From Clostridia bacterium (GTDB lineage: Bacteria; Bacillota; Clostridia; Christensenellales; CAG-138): DNA of 64,000 nucleotides. Position numbers and translations under genes: made by a program. Shown piece by piece: positions 30,793-38,963 of this stretch. The notes under the pieces were generated by a model. That model worked only from the letters and a program-made list of their open reading frames with translations. It had not been told where the DNA came from and did no database searches. Position 1 is the stretch's first letter. Each line of letters begins with the position of its first letter. Location: assembly GCA_017438865.1 (NCBI GenBank), contig JAFRUN010000050.1:1-64000 (forward strand), given 5' to 3'.

Positions 30793-31170
30793 ATGGATGA
30801 ACTGACAAAACTGATCAAGAAGGAAATCAAACGGCAGTTTCGCAGCGTGCGACAGTTTTCGATGTATATCGGCGTCCCGCAGTCGACGATCGTAACGGCT
30901 CTGCAGAAGGGCATCGGCGGTACGTCGTTTGAAACGATCATGAAGATCTGTGAAGTACTGGATATCAAACTTGTTGCGGGAGATACCCCCGTCTTTATGG
31001 ACGGTGAGAACCGCGCGCTTCTGGAGCGGTATTCGCGTCTGGACGAGGAAGGAAGAAGAGCCGTCCGCGCCGTTGCGGCGATCGAACTCCTGCGCGTCGC
31101 GGATCCGGATGCGTTTGCCGATCTCGGCAAGAAGCTGGATGCGGCGGCCGCCGGTCCCTCCGCGGAATAA
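30793..31170 (+). CDS. XRE-type helix-turn-helix regulator
   Basis: A 125-residue protein whose N-terminal 60 residues form a Cro/CI-like HTH (SVRQFSMYIGVPQSTIVTALQKGIGGTSFETIMKICEVLDI). A short Ala/Glu-rich helical tail follows. The ATG follows GGAGGTG. It stands alone at the edge of the surface-polymer locus, convergent with the first LTA-synthase-like gene. A role in controlling that locus is a guess from position. Confidence 0.8.
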   Translation: MDELTKLIKKEIKRQFRSVRQFSMYIGVPQSTIVTALQKGIGGTSFETIMKICEVLDIKLVAGDTPVFMDGENRALLERYSRLDEEGRRAVRAVAAIELLRVADPDAFADLGKKLDAAAAGPSAE

Positions 31171-31180
31171 GTTTCATCCG

Positions 31181-31212
31181 AAAAGAGCCGTTCCGGACGG
31201 AACGGCTCTTTT
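31181..31212. terminator. Terminator after the XRE-type regulator
   Basis: A 14-bp stem (AAAAGAGCCGTTCC/GGAACGGCTCTTTT) with loop GGAC and a T-run. Confidence 0.88.
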
Positions 31213-31234
31213 TTTGTCTGAATGATGCGGGAGG

Positions 31235-33100
31235 TTATCTGCGCGAGAAATCCACGTCCTTCAGATCGTCCCTGCTGTTGACGGTGACGTAGTCCTGCAC
31301 CGGATCCATCTTCACGCCGAGTTTCGTCGAGATCAGACGCATCAGATTGATCGGCGACAGCCCTTCGATGTCCACCGTGTCGCCCTGATAATAGAGCGCC
31401 AGGAAGATCCAGCAGTCGTCCTTCGCCGTGATATTGACAAACCCCTGATCGTGCGAGCGCACGCCGTGGTCCGACATGACGATGATGACGCTCTCCGGAT
31501 CGTTGGTGATGATCGTCTTGAGGATCACCTCGAGGTGCTTGGTGATGAAAACGTACTGCCCGTAGTAGTATTTCGGATTCGTCCAGTTCATGCGGACGCC
31601 CATGGAGCGGACCTGTCCGTATTCGTCGAAAATGAACGGCACATGCGGCGTCTTCAGGTAGGAGAGGATCATCCGCTTTTCGGAGTTCTGGAAATTGCTG
31701 TCCGTCTCCCAGAAATCCAGCGTGCTTAAAACCGCCTTTGCAACGTCGTTGTACTCGTAGTTCTTGTACGCCTTGCTCGCGCGGATCTCGTCGGACGAAT
31801 AGAATCCGTATTTCTTCAGCGATTCACTGTTTCCGCCGATCTTTTCCTGCGGCGTCAGCGCGCCGATCAGATCGTCAAACGCGCCGAAGATGGACTGCTG
31901 CCGGATCAGCTGATCGGATTCGACGCCGTCGATGGTCGTTTTCCGGTACTGTTTCATGGTTTTGCTGTCGCGAAGACTCGGGATCGTCGCAAACCATGTG
32001 GTCGCCGTGGAGAACTGATACAGATTGTATCCGAGCTTGTCGCCGAAGACCTTTTTGATCGTACTGTTCCGACGGTAGCTTTTCAGCGTGCTGGGGCTCT
32101 TGTGATAGGACACATAGTCCATCATGTTGAGGTCGGTCATGCAGTACTTGGTTTCTCTGGTCATCGAGTACGAATGCTCCGACCAGTTGATGTGCGCCGT
32201 GCGCATGAATTTGCGGAACGGCTCGGCGTTATAGGAATAGTACTTCTCCATTGCGCCGAGAGAGCCGTATTCGTCGAAAACGAGCAGATAGATGTTCGGC
32301 TCCTTCGTCTTTTCGACCGGCACTTCGGTGGGACCGGGCGCTGCGGTTTCGACCGCCGCCGTCTCCGTGACCGTCGTGCCGGGGTTCGGCGTTTCGGGCG
32401 CAAGGGTTGCCGCGGAAACCGGATCGCCGTCGTTCGGCTGTACTGCGATCACGACCTCATCCTCCGAATCGGACGGCTCAGAATCGACGTTCCAGTCGTC
32501 CGAAAGCCCCGCGATCTCCGGCAGGTCGACGTCCTCCTCCTTCGGGACCGTGTTCATCTTGATCAGATAGATCACGCCGTTGAAGAGCAGCAGCCCGACA
32601 AAGGTGATGAAGAGGACCGTCATGACGCCGCGGCCGGCGGTTCCTTTTTTGCACAGGCGCAGAAACAGGAAAACGCTTCCCGCGATCAGAAGAAGCACTG
32701 CGACCAGCGCAACGATATTCGCCGCAATGTAGTTCGGGATAAAGCTCTTGAACAGCGAGGTCACCAGACTGAAATTCACCATGAAGAAGGAAATCACGGC
32801 GGCGACCAAGCCCGCAAAATACGGACGCTTCCGGACGATCAGCCGCAGGATCGCAAACAGCGCGAGCCCGATGCCGATGAGCCAGAAGAAATCCGGTCCG
32901 ATCAGTTCGGACAGTTCCATCTCCTCCGCGTTGCTGACAAACAGGTGCAGGACCGGAAGGAAGTTGATCGCCAGGATCGTCAGAATGGAAAGGACGATCT
33001 CGAGCGCGAGACGCTTTCCCTTTCCCTTCTTCGCCGGGCGTCTGGTTCCCTTCGGTTCCGTGCCGTACCGTTCGTTTGTCTTGCGGTTTTGATCTGTCAT
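31235..33100 (-). CDS. LTA-synthase-like membrane phosphotransferase (paralogue 1)
   Basis: A 621-residue membrane protein. A basic N-terminal tail, four to five membrane helices (residues 30-190), an acidic and Thr/Pro-rich linker (195-275), then an external sulfatase-fold domain. Visible sites are the metal-binding LLVFDEYGS, a likely nucleophile Thr in SMTRETKYCMTDL (compare KTSDAEFTMLN in LtaS) and IVMSDHG. Such proteins move phosphoglycerol or similar groups onto surface polymers. The start follows AAAGGAG. It is cotranscribed with the small membrane protein upstream. Confidence 0.78.
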   Translation of the reverse strand: MTDQNRKTNERYGTEPKGTRRPAKKGKGKRLALEIVLSILTILAINFLPVLHLFVSNAEEMELSELIGPDFFWLIGIGLALFAILRLIVRKRPYFAGLVAAVISFFMVNFSLVTSLFKSFIPNYIAANIVALVAVLLLIAGSVFLFLRLCKKGTAGRGVMTVLFITFVGLLLFNGVIYLIKMNTVPKEEDVDLPEIAGLSDDWNVDSEPSDSEDEVVIAVQPNDGDPVSAATLAPETPNPGTTVTETAAVETAAPGPTEVPVEKTKEPNIYLLVFDEYGSLGAMEKYYSYNAEPFRKFMRTAHINWSEHSYSMTRETKYCMTDLNMMDYVSYHKSPSTLKSYRRNSTIKKVFGDKLGYNLYQFSTATTWFATIPSLRDSKTMKQYRKTTIDGVESDQLIRQQSIFGAFDDLIGALTPQEKIGGNSESLKKYGFYSSDEIRASKAYKNYEYNDVAKAVLSTLDFWETDSNFQNSEKRMILSYLKTPHVPFIFDEYGQVRSMGVRMNWTNPKYYYGQYVFITKHLEVILKTIITNDPESVIIVMSDHGVRSHDQGFVNITAKDDCWIFLALYYQGDTVDIEGLSPINLMRLISTKLGVKMDPVQDYVTVNSRDDLKDVDFSRR

Positions 33101-33193
33101 AAACAATCTCCTTTTGGAACGGCGCCTACCGCGTCCGTTCATCCGTGAAAACGCAGTCCGACACGCTTATTGTGCCGATCTGCGGGAAAACCG

Positions 33194-33436
33194 TCACTTG
33201 GTTTCTTTTTCCTTCTGCTTCTTCGCTCTCAGCGCCTTCTTTTTCTTGAACCAGAATGTGATCTTGCGCCAGAAGATGGCGACCGTCGCGCCCGCCGCAA
33301 TGAAGAGACCTGCGATCACGCTGAGAATGTACGTTCCGGACGCCGCATCGATATAGGCGCCTGCGGAACGCAGCGTCATAAGGACGCCGAAGAAAAGAAA
33401 ATAAGCAATGCCGATAAAACGCTTCATGTTTTTCAT
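33194..33436 (-). CDS. Small membrane protein of the YIDPGTGS-like type
   Basis: An 80-residue protein with two hydrophobic segments (8-22 and 37-55) and a strongly basic C-terminal tail (WFKKKKALRAKKQKEK). The sequence AYIDAASGTYILSVIAGL matches a family of small proteins found next to sulfatase-like and polysaccharide genes, whose usual form is YIDPGTGS; here the Pro-Gly is lost. The start follows AAGGAG. It leads the operon with the phosphotransferase and may be a scaffold; the function is unknown. Confidence 0.65.
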   Translation of the reverse strand: MKNMKRFIGIAYFLFFGVLMTLRSAGAYIDAASGTYILSVIAGLFIAAGATVAIFWRKITFWFKKKKALRAKKQKEKETK

Positions 33437-33466
33437 GTTTGTTTCTCCTTTTTCATTTAGAAAAGT

Positions 33467-33495
33467 ATTATATCACAATCCTTTTTTCGCCGCAA
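33467..33495 (-). promoter_or_regulatory. Sigma-A promoter of the minus-strand polymer genes
   Basis: TTGCGG (33490-33495), 17-base spacer, TATAAT (33467-33472). Confidence 0.75.
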
Positions 33496-33601
33496 GTATT
33501 ACTTTTCGCGTCAAAATGCGCCTCCGCGGCGGCTTTTTTAATAATTCATAAAGATTTTTCGCAAAATGGGAAAATAAGTGGATTTTCCGCAAACGCCGTG
33601 T

Positions 33602-33662
33602 TATAATCTCGGAGTAATACAAAATAGGAAAGTGTGCGCTTTTGAAGGCATATGTGCGCACA
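33602..33662 (+). promoter_or_regulatory. -10 box and leader hairpin of the plus-strand polymer operon
   Basis: TATAAT at 33602-33607 has a weak -35 region. In the leader, TGTGCGC (33633-33639) and GCGCACA (33656-33662) form an inverted repeat 11 bases before the start codon, which itself lacks a clear ribosome site. The hairpin may gate translation or be an operator. Confidence 0.5.
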
Positions 33663-33673
33663 AGTGAGATAAT

Positions 33674-35347
33674 ATGGAAAAAACCGAAAAGAAAAAAAAC
33701 GTTGAACTGACCGAAGAAGAGATCGAGGCGATCCTCGAACAGCAGGCGCCCCCTCTGACGCTGCCGAAATTTATGGAATCGCGCAGATTCCATTTCTTCG
33801 CCGCGCTGATCTCCGTTCTCTGCATGGCGATCCTGCCCATGCTGATCCTGTGGTCGAAAAACACGGGCGGCCTGAACTTCCTGGAAGGTCTCTGGCCCGT
33901 GGCGGTCGCCCTGGTCGTGGGACTGATCGTCTTCGTTCTGACGTGGTTCCTGTCCAAAAAGAACGCGCCGGTCACCGCGTTTGCGGGAAGCGCGATCTCG
34001 TTCTTCTTCCTTGATTTCGGTCTGTATATTTCGATCGCGAAGAAGATCCTTCCGTTCCTGCCGGTCGCGGTCGGCGCGCTGATCGTCGGCGTCCTTCTTT
34101 CCGCCGCGATCCTGATCGTCGTGATCAAGCTGAGAAACAGCAAGGCGCTGATGATCGCCATGTCCGTCTTCGCGCTCGCCCTCGTTCTGCTCACCGCGTT
34201 CAACAGCGTTCGCATTGCGATCCGGACGATCGAGCGCGTCAGCATGTTCCGCCCGTATGAGGCGTACCAGTCCGATCCCGTCGTGCCGGAGAAAACCGCG
34301 GCAAAGAGCGATGCGCAGCCCAATATCTATTATTTCATCATGGACGAAGCGGGCGACTTCTCGACGATGGAACGGTATTACGACATTCCCACGGAGGAGA
34401 ATCCGTACTATCAATACTGTCAGGAAAAGGGATTTTCCGTGTCCCTCAACAGCAGCGCGTACACGAACCGCAGTCTCTACTGCATTGCGAATCTGTTCTC
34501 CCTCCAATACGTCTGCACGCCCGAAACGGAGAGCCCGGACGCGCGCATCTATGCGTTTACCGGCGAATGGTTCGACGACCTGCATGCGCTCGGCTACAAG
34601 ACCTATCAGGTCTCTACGCACACCTCGCATTATCTGCAGCTTAAGGAGCTGTCGGATCCGACCTTTACGGAAGAGCTTTTGTGCTCCGTGACCTTCGACG
34701 GCTCTTCCATGCTGGATCTGTTCATCGACACCTCGATCCTTTCGCTGGTCAAAGAGTTTGCCGGCGACGGCGTTTCGTTCATCGACGAGATCGGCGCGGG
34801 CATTTTCAAGATGCGTCTGAAGCGCGTTTCCGATTTCTATGCGGATCCGTCCAACTACACCTATGACGCGCCGATGGCGATCCATACCTATCTCCTGCCC
34901 CCGCACACGCCGTTCTTCATCGACGCAGAGGGCAATACGGTCTCGACCAAATACCGCTGCAACTGGGTAGACCATAAATACTATCTGGATCAGTGGATGT
35001 ATATGGAAAAATACATGGAAGAGATCATCGACAACATCTTCCGATACGATCCGAACGCGATCATCATCGTGCAGTCCGACCACGGCGCGCGCGGCGGTCT
35101 GTGGCAGAACGATTACAACGCGGAGAACTACGACATCGAAAAGACCGATCAGTGCCGCATCCTGAACACCGTTTATTTCTGCGGCGAACCGATCGAGATC
35201 GAGGGACTGTCCGCCGTCAACACCGCCCGGGCGATCCTGACAAAGCTCGGCAGCAACCGTCCGCCGATCCCCGACGCGGATTACATCTTCTGGCAGGATC
35301 AGGTGGACCCGGAGGAATCCGGCGACATCGAGGAAAAGGGCTTCTGA
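33674..35347 (+). CDS. LTA-synthase-like membrane phosphotransferase (paralogue 2)
   Basis: A 557-residue paralogue of the divergent gene: four membrane helices (residues 40-190), then a sulfatase-fold domain with YYFIMDEAGDFS, AYTNRSLYCIANL (likely nucleophile Thr) and IIVQSDHGARGG. It has no Thr/Pro linker, so the external domain sits closer to the membrane. First gene of a six-gene operon (33674-40742). The two paralogues probably act on the same polymer at different steps, for example priming and elongation; this is inference. Confidence 0.78.
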   Translation: MEKTEKKKNVELTEEEIEAILEQQAPPLTLPKFMESRRFHFFAALISVLCMAILPMLILWSKNTGGLNFLEGLWPVAVALVVGLIVFVLTWFLSKKNAPVTAFAGSAISFFFLDFGLYISIAKKILPFLPVAVGALIVGVLLSAAILIVVIKLRNSKALMIAMSVFALALVLLTAFNSVRIAIRTIERVSMFRPYEAYQSDPVVPEKTAAKSDAQPNIYYFIMDEAGDFSTMERYYDIPTEENPYYQYCQEKGFSVSLNSSAYTNRSLYCIANLFSLQYVCTPETESPDARIYAFTGEWFDDLHALGYKTYQVSTHTSHYLQLKELSDPTFTEELLCSVTFDGSSMLDLFIDTSILSLVKEFAGDGVSFIDEIGAGIFKMRLKRVSDFYADPSNYTYDAPMAIHTYLLPPHTPFFIDAEGNTVSTKYRCNWVDHKYYLDQWMYMEKYMEEIIDNIFRYDPNAIIIVQSDHGARGGLWQNDYNAENYDIEKTDQCRILNTVYFCGEPIEIEGLSAVNTARAILTKLGSNRPPIPDADYIFWQDQVDPEESGDIEEKGF

Positions 35348-35363
35348 CGCGCCGCACAAAGCC

Positions 35364-35771
35364 ATGAACGTACATCATATCGGTTATCTTTGCAAAAACA
35401 TCGGACGCGCGAAGCGCTCGTTTGAAACGCTCGGATACCGCGCGGAAACGGAAACGGTCCGCGACGACATCCGGAAGATCGACATCTGCTTTCTCATAAA
35501 GGACGGATACCGGATCGAGCTGATCTCGCCCGCCGCGGAGGATTCCGTGGTATCCGGGCTGATCAGAAAGATCGGCAATTCGCCGTATCACATCTGTTAC
35601 GTCTCGGACGATTTTGAAGCGGATATCGAAACCCTGAAGCAAAACGGATACATCATGATCGATCGGCCGACGCCCGCGCCGGCGCTCGGCGGGCGCCGCG
35701 TGGTGTTCTTCATCCACATGCACGCCGGCATGATCGAATTATTAGACGGAAACGGAGAAACGGAACTGTGA
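35364..35771 (+). CDS. VOC-superfamily (glyoxalase fold) protein
   Basis: A 135-residue single VOC domain: HHIGYLCKNIGRAKRSFETLGY at the start, IDICFLIKDGYRIELISP, SPYHICYVSDDFEADI, and VVFFIHMHAGMIELLDG at the end. The metal-site pattern (His in HHIG, Glu in IELI, His in YHIC, Glu in IELL) matches methylmalonyl-CoA epimerase-like enzymes. In this operon it may isomerise a metabolite tied to the polymer or acyl group. It overlaps the next gene by 4 bases. Confidence 0.78.
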   Translation: MNVHHIGYLCKNIGRAKRSFETLGYRAETETVRDDIRKIDICFLIKDGYRIELISPAAEDSVVSGLIRKIGNSPYHICYVSDDFEADIETLKQNGYIMIDRPTPAPALGGRRVVFFIHMHAGMIELLDGNGETEL

Positions 35772-37903
35772 GTGTCATTAACACCGTAATCGGAACGCCG
35801 CTGGGCTGGCTGTTCAAACTGTGCGTGGACCTGATCGGACGGTACGGACCGGCGATCATCGTCTTCACGCTGTTAACAAAGATCATCCTCTTCCCGCTGA
35901 GCTTGTGGGTGCAGCACAATTCCATCAAGATGGTCCGGCTGATGCCCCGTCTCAACGAGATCAAGGCGGAGAACGCCGTCGACAAGAGCCGTCTGTCCGA
36001 TCTGGAACTCGCACTCTACAAGGAAGAGCATTATAACCCGTTCGCAAGCGTGATCCCGCTGCTGATCCAGGTCCCGATCATCCTCGGTCTGATCGGCGTG
36101 GTCTATCATCCGCTGCAGCATATCCTGCGGCTGGATCCGGCGCTCATCGAACAGATGCTCGAGCTTTCCAAATCCATCCTCGGCGTCGAGGAGCTCGGCA
36201 GCGGCGCGCATCTGAAAGCGATCGAGCTGATCAAGAACGCGGAATACACCGCGCAGTTTGCGGCAATCAGCGTTCCCGGCGTCGATACGAACGCCGCGAT
36301 CGAAGCGATCCGCGCGCTGGATTTCAACTTCCTCGGTCTGGACCTCACGTCCACGCCGAAGCTCTTTGCCGCGGAATGGCTGACGGTCATCCCCTGGCTT
36401 TCCGGCGCGAGCGCTTTTCTGCTCTCGTGGTGCCAGAACAAGATCAACGTCCTGCAGAAGGAAGCGAGCTGGTTCGGCCGCTGGGGCATGGCGATCTTCC
36501 TCGCTCTGTTCTCGCTGTATTTCGCCTCCGTCGTTCCGGCGGGCGTCGGTCTTTACTGGATCTTCGGCAATCTGTTTGCGATCCTGATCCTGTTCGTCTG
36601 CAACTGGATCTACCCGCCGAAAAAGTACATCGACTACGCCGCTCTGGAGGAGAGCAAGAAGCACCTGAACGCCGCCAAGAAGGCGATGAAGGCAGGCAAG
36701 CTGACCAAGGAGGAAAAGGCGCGTTCGAAGGCGGATTACAAGCGGTTCACGAAGGACAAGACGCCCAAGCAGGTCGTGTTCTTTGCCGAGAAGCAGGGAT
36801 ACTACAAGTATTTCCGCCGGCTGATCAACGCGCTGCTTGAGAAGTCCGACGTCACGATCCACTACGTCACCGGCGATCCGCACGATGCAATCCTCGAAAC
36901 GAAGGAGCCGCGCATCGTTCCGTATTTCATCGATCAGAACCGGCAGATCATGCTGTTCATGCTCGTGGATTCCGATATCATGGTAACGTCGCTGCCGGAC
37001 CTTGAAACGTACCATCTGAAGCGTTCCTATATGCGCACGGATATGGAATACATCTACGTCCAGCACGGCATCATCAGCGGCATGCACGTTCTGCGCGATC
37101 ATGCGCTCGACGCGTACGACACGATCTTCTGCGGCGAAACGAACCAGAAGCGCGAGCTGACCGAATACTTCGAGAAGGCGGGCCTCACGAATAAGACGCT
37201 GGTGGAATGCGGTCACGGCGTCATCGAGGATATGCACGACGAGTATCTCAAGCTGAAGGCGGCGGACAAGCCGCACGAGCGCCGCAGGATCCTGATCGCG
37301 CCGTCCTGGCAGCCGGACAACATCCTCGAAAGCTGCCTCAAAACCATTCTCGAAAAGCTCGCGAACGACGAGAACGACATCGTCATCCGTCCGCATCCGC
37401 AGTACATCCGCAGATTCGGCGGAAAGCTCGAGGAGATCCGCTCCGACGTCGCCCCGTACCTCGGCGAGCACTGCCGCTTCGAGATGGATTTCACGTCCAA
37501 CGAAACGGTCTACACCTCGGACATCCTGATGACCGACTGGTCGACGATCGCATTCGAGTTCGCTTTCTCCACCGAGAAGCCGGTGCTGTTCATCCACACG
37601 AAGGAGAAGATCGTCAACGAGCGGACCGACGAGCTGTTCGACCGCGACAACCAGCCCGACATCGTTCTGCGAAACGTGATCGGACGCGATCTGATGCCCG
37701 AAACGCTGGAGGAAACGCTCGTCCCGACGGTCGAGGATTTCACAAAGAACAGCGAAGCGTTCCGTGAAACGATCGTTCAGACGCGCGACCGGTTCGTCTA
37801 CAACTTCGGCCGCAGCGGCGAGGTCGGTGCGGATTACATCATCGGCCGGCTGGAAGCGTTCCGGCAGAAACGGCTCGAAGAGGAGCAGCAGCTGACGGTA
37901 TGA
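35768..37903 (+). CDS. YidC/Oxa1 insertase fused to CDP-glycerol glycerophosphotransferase
   Basis: A 711-residue fusion. Residues 1-285 form a YidC/Oxa1 unit with five hydrophobic segments; the groove Arg is Lys here (LLTKIILFPLSLWVQHNSIKM). Residues 340-700 form a TagF-like glycerophosphotransferase: YVQHGIISGMHVL, ILIAPSWQPDNIL, IVIRPHPQYIRRF, and ILMTDWSTIAFEFAF. A charged linker (290-335) joins them. It starts with GTG overlapping the VOC stop and overlaps the GNAT gene by 4 bases. It would add glycerol-phosphate units from CDP-glycerol at the membrane, with the YidC part as anchor or insertase. Confidence 0.85.
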   Translation: MSVINTVIGTPLGWLFKLCVDLIGRYGPAIIVFTLLTKIILFPLSLWVQHNSIKMVRLMPRLNEIKAENAVDKSRLSDLELALYKEEHYNPFASVIPLLIQVPIILGLIGVVYHPLQHILRLDPALIEQMLELSKSILGVEELGSGAHLKAIELIKNAEYTAQFAAISVPGVDTNAAIEAIRALDFNFLGLDLTSTPKLFAAEWLTVIPWLSGASAFLLSWCQNKINVLQKEASWFGRWGMAIFLALFSLYFASVVPAGVGLYWIFGNLFAILILFVCNWIYPPKKYIDYAALEESKKHLNAAKKAMKAGKLTKEEKARSKADYKRFTKDKTPKQVVFFAEKQGYYKYFRRLINALLEKSDVTIHYVTGDPHDAILETKEPRIVPYFIDQNRQIMLFMLVDSDIMVTSLPDLETYHLKRSYMRTDMEYIYVQHGIISGMHVLRDHALDAYDTIFCGETNQKRELTEYFEKAGLTNKTLVECGHGVIEDMHDEYLKLKAADKPHERRRILIAPSWQPDNILESCLKTILEKLANDENDIVIRPHPQYIRRFGGKLEEIRSDVAPYLGEHCRFEMDFTSNETVYTSDILMTDWSTIAFEFAFSTEKPVLFIHTKEKIVNERTDELFDRDNQPDIVLRNVIGRDLMPETLEETLVPTVEDFTKNSEAFRETIVQTRDRFVYNFGRSGEVGADYIIGRLEAFRQKRLEEEQQLTV

Positions 37904-38691
37904 GAAAAGCGACGGAAAACGATCTTGCGGCGATCCGCTCCTATCTGGAGCGGGACATCGCAAACTGCATCTATATGTATATCGACATCGGGACCTACGG
38001 GCTTTCAAACCCCAACATGGAGGTATGGCTCGAAGAGGACGGCGGCGCTCCGTCGCTCGTCGCAATGCGGTACTACAACAGCTTGCAGGTGTTCTCGATC
38101 GGCGATTCCGCGGACGTGCGCGAGGTAAGCGAGCTGGTACGCGAACGCAGATTCGCGATCGTCAACGGACGCATGGCGCTGTTGGGACGGATCCGGAGCG
38201 GCTGCGAGGACTATACGCTTCAGCCCGGACAGGTGTATCTGTGCAACGGGTTTCTGCACCGCGAGATCCCGGTCGCGATCGAGCCCGCTTCGGACGGGGA
38301 CTACGCCGAGATCGCGGCGCTTCTCTGCGCCGATCCGGTGTTCGCGCACTATGATCCGGTCTCGCTCGAGCAGCAGCTTCGCGAACGCGCCGCCACCGGC
38401 ATGGGCAGAAGCCGCGTCGTCCGCAAAGACGGACGGATCATCGCGCACATCGCGACGTTCGCCGAGTTCCGCGGCATCGCCGTAACGAGCGGGCTGGTCG
38501 TGGATCCGGCATACCGGGACTTCCCCTACGGCACGATTCTGGAAAGCGAGCTTTTTCGGGAGCTTCTGGAGGAAGGCAAGCAGGTTTACACCTTTATTCT
38601 TGAGCGGAAACGCGGTCTGCTGCTGAAAGCGATGGGCTGCACGCTGGTCGCGGATTACGGCAAAATGATCCCGGTCAGGGAACACGATTGA
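37900..38691 (+). CDS. GNAT-fold acyltransferase-like protein
   Basis: A 263-residue protein. The C-terminal half is GNAT-like (REIPVAIEPASDGDYAEIAALL, RVVRKDGRIIAHIATFAEFRGIAVTSGLVVDPAYRDFPYG); the N-terminal half looks like a degenerate second copy. It overlaps the YidC fusion by 4 bases and precedes an acyl carrier protein, so it may use an acyl-ACP rather than acyl-CoA donor. The substrate is not known. Confidence 0.68.
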   Translation: MRKATENDLAAIRSYLERDIANCIYMYIDIGTYGLSNPNMEVWLEEDGGAPSLVAMRYYNSLQVFSIGDSADVREVSELVRERRFAIVNGRMALLGRIRSGCEDYTLQPGQVYLCNGFLHREIPVAIEPASDGDYAEIAALLCADPVFAHYDPVSLEQQLRERAATGMGRSRVVRKDGRIIAHIATFAEFRGIAVTSGLVVDPAYRDFPYGTILESELFRELLEEGKQVYTFILERKRGLLLKAMGCTLVADYGKMIPVREHD

Positions 38692-38719
38692 TACGGAATA
38701 CGATTCGGAGGACAATACG

Positions 38720-38953
38720 ATGACAAAAGAACAGGTGATCCGGTATCTGAGCGAAACGCTGTCCGATCTTCTGGACAGAGAAGTGGTTCTGGACGAAACG
38801 ACCAGGCAGAGCGACGTCGACGGCTGGGATTCGCTGACGACCATGACCTTTATGGTGCTGATCGAGAACGATCTGCACGTACAGATGAGCATTGAGGAGA
38901 TCAGCCGCTTCGAAAACATCGGCGCTCTGGCGGACCGGATCCTCGGCAAGTGA
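38720..38953 (+). CDS. Acyl carrier protein
   Basis: A 77-residue carrier protein with the phosphopantetheine site GWDSLTTM (Ser38) and the helix pattern of specialised ACPs/DltC rather than fatty-acid AcpP (which has DSLD). The ATG follows CGGAGG. It sits between a GNAT-like gene and an FkbH-like gene; FkbH-type enzymes are known to load glyceryl units from 1,3-bisphosphoglycerate onto such ACPs, so this is probably their carrier. Confidence 0.85.
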   Translation: MTKEQVIRYLSETLSDLLDREVVLDETTRQSDVDGWDSLTTMTFMVLIENDLHVQMSIEEISRFENIGALADRILGK

Positions 38954-38963
38954 GGCGATACGA

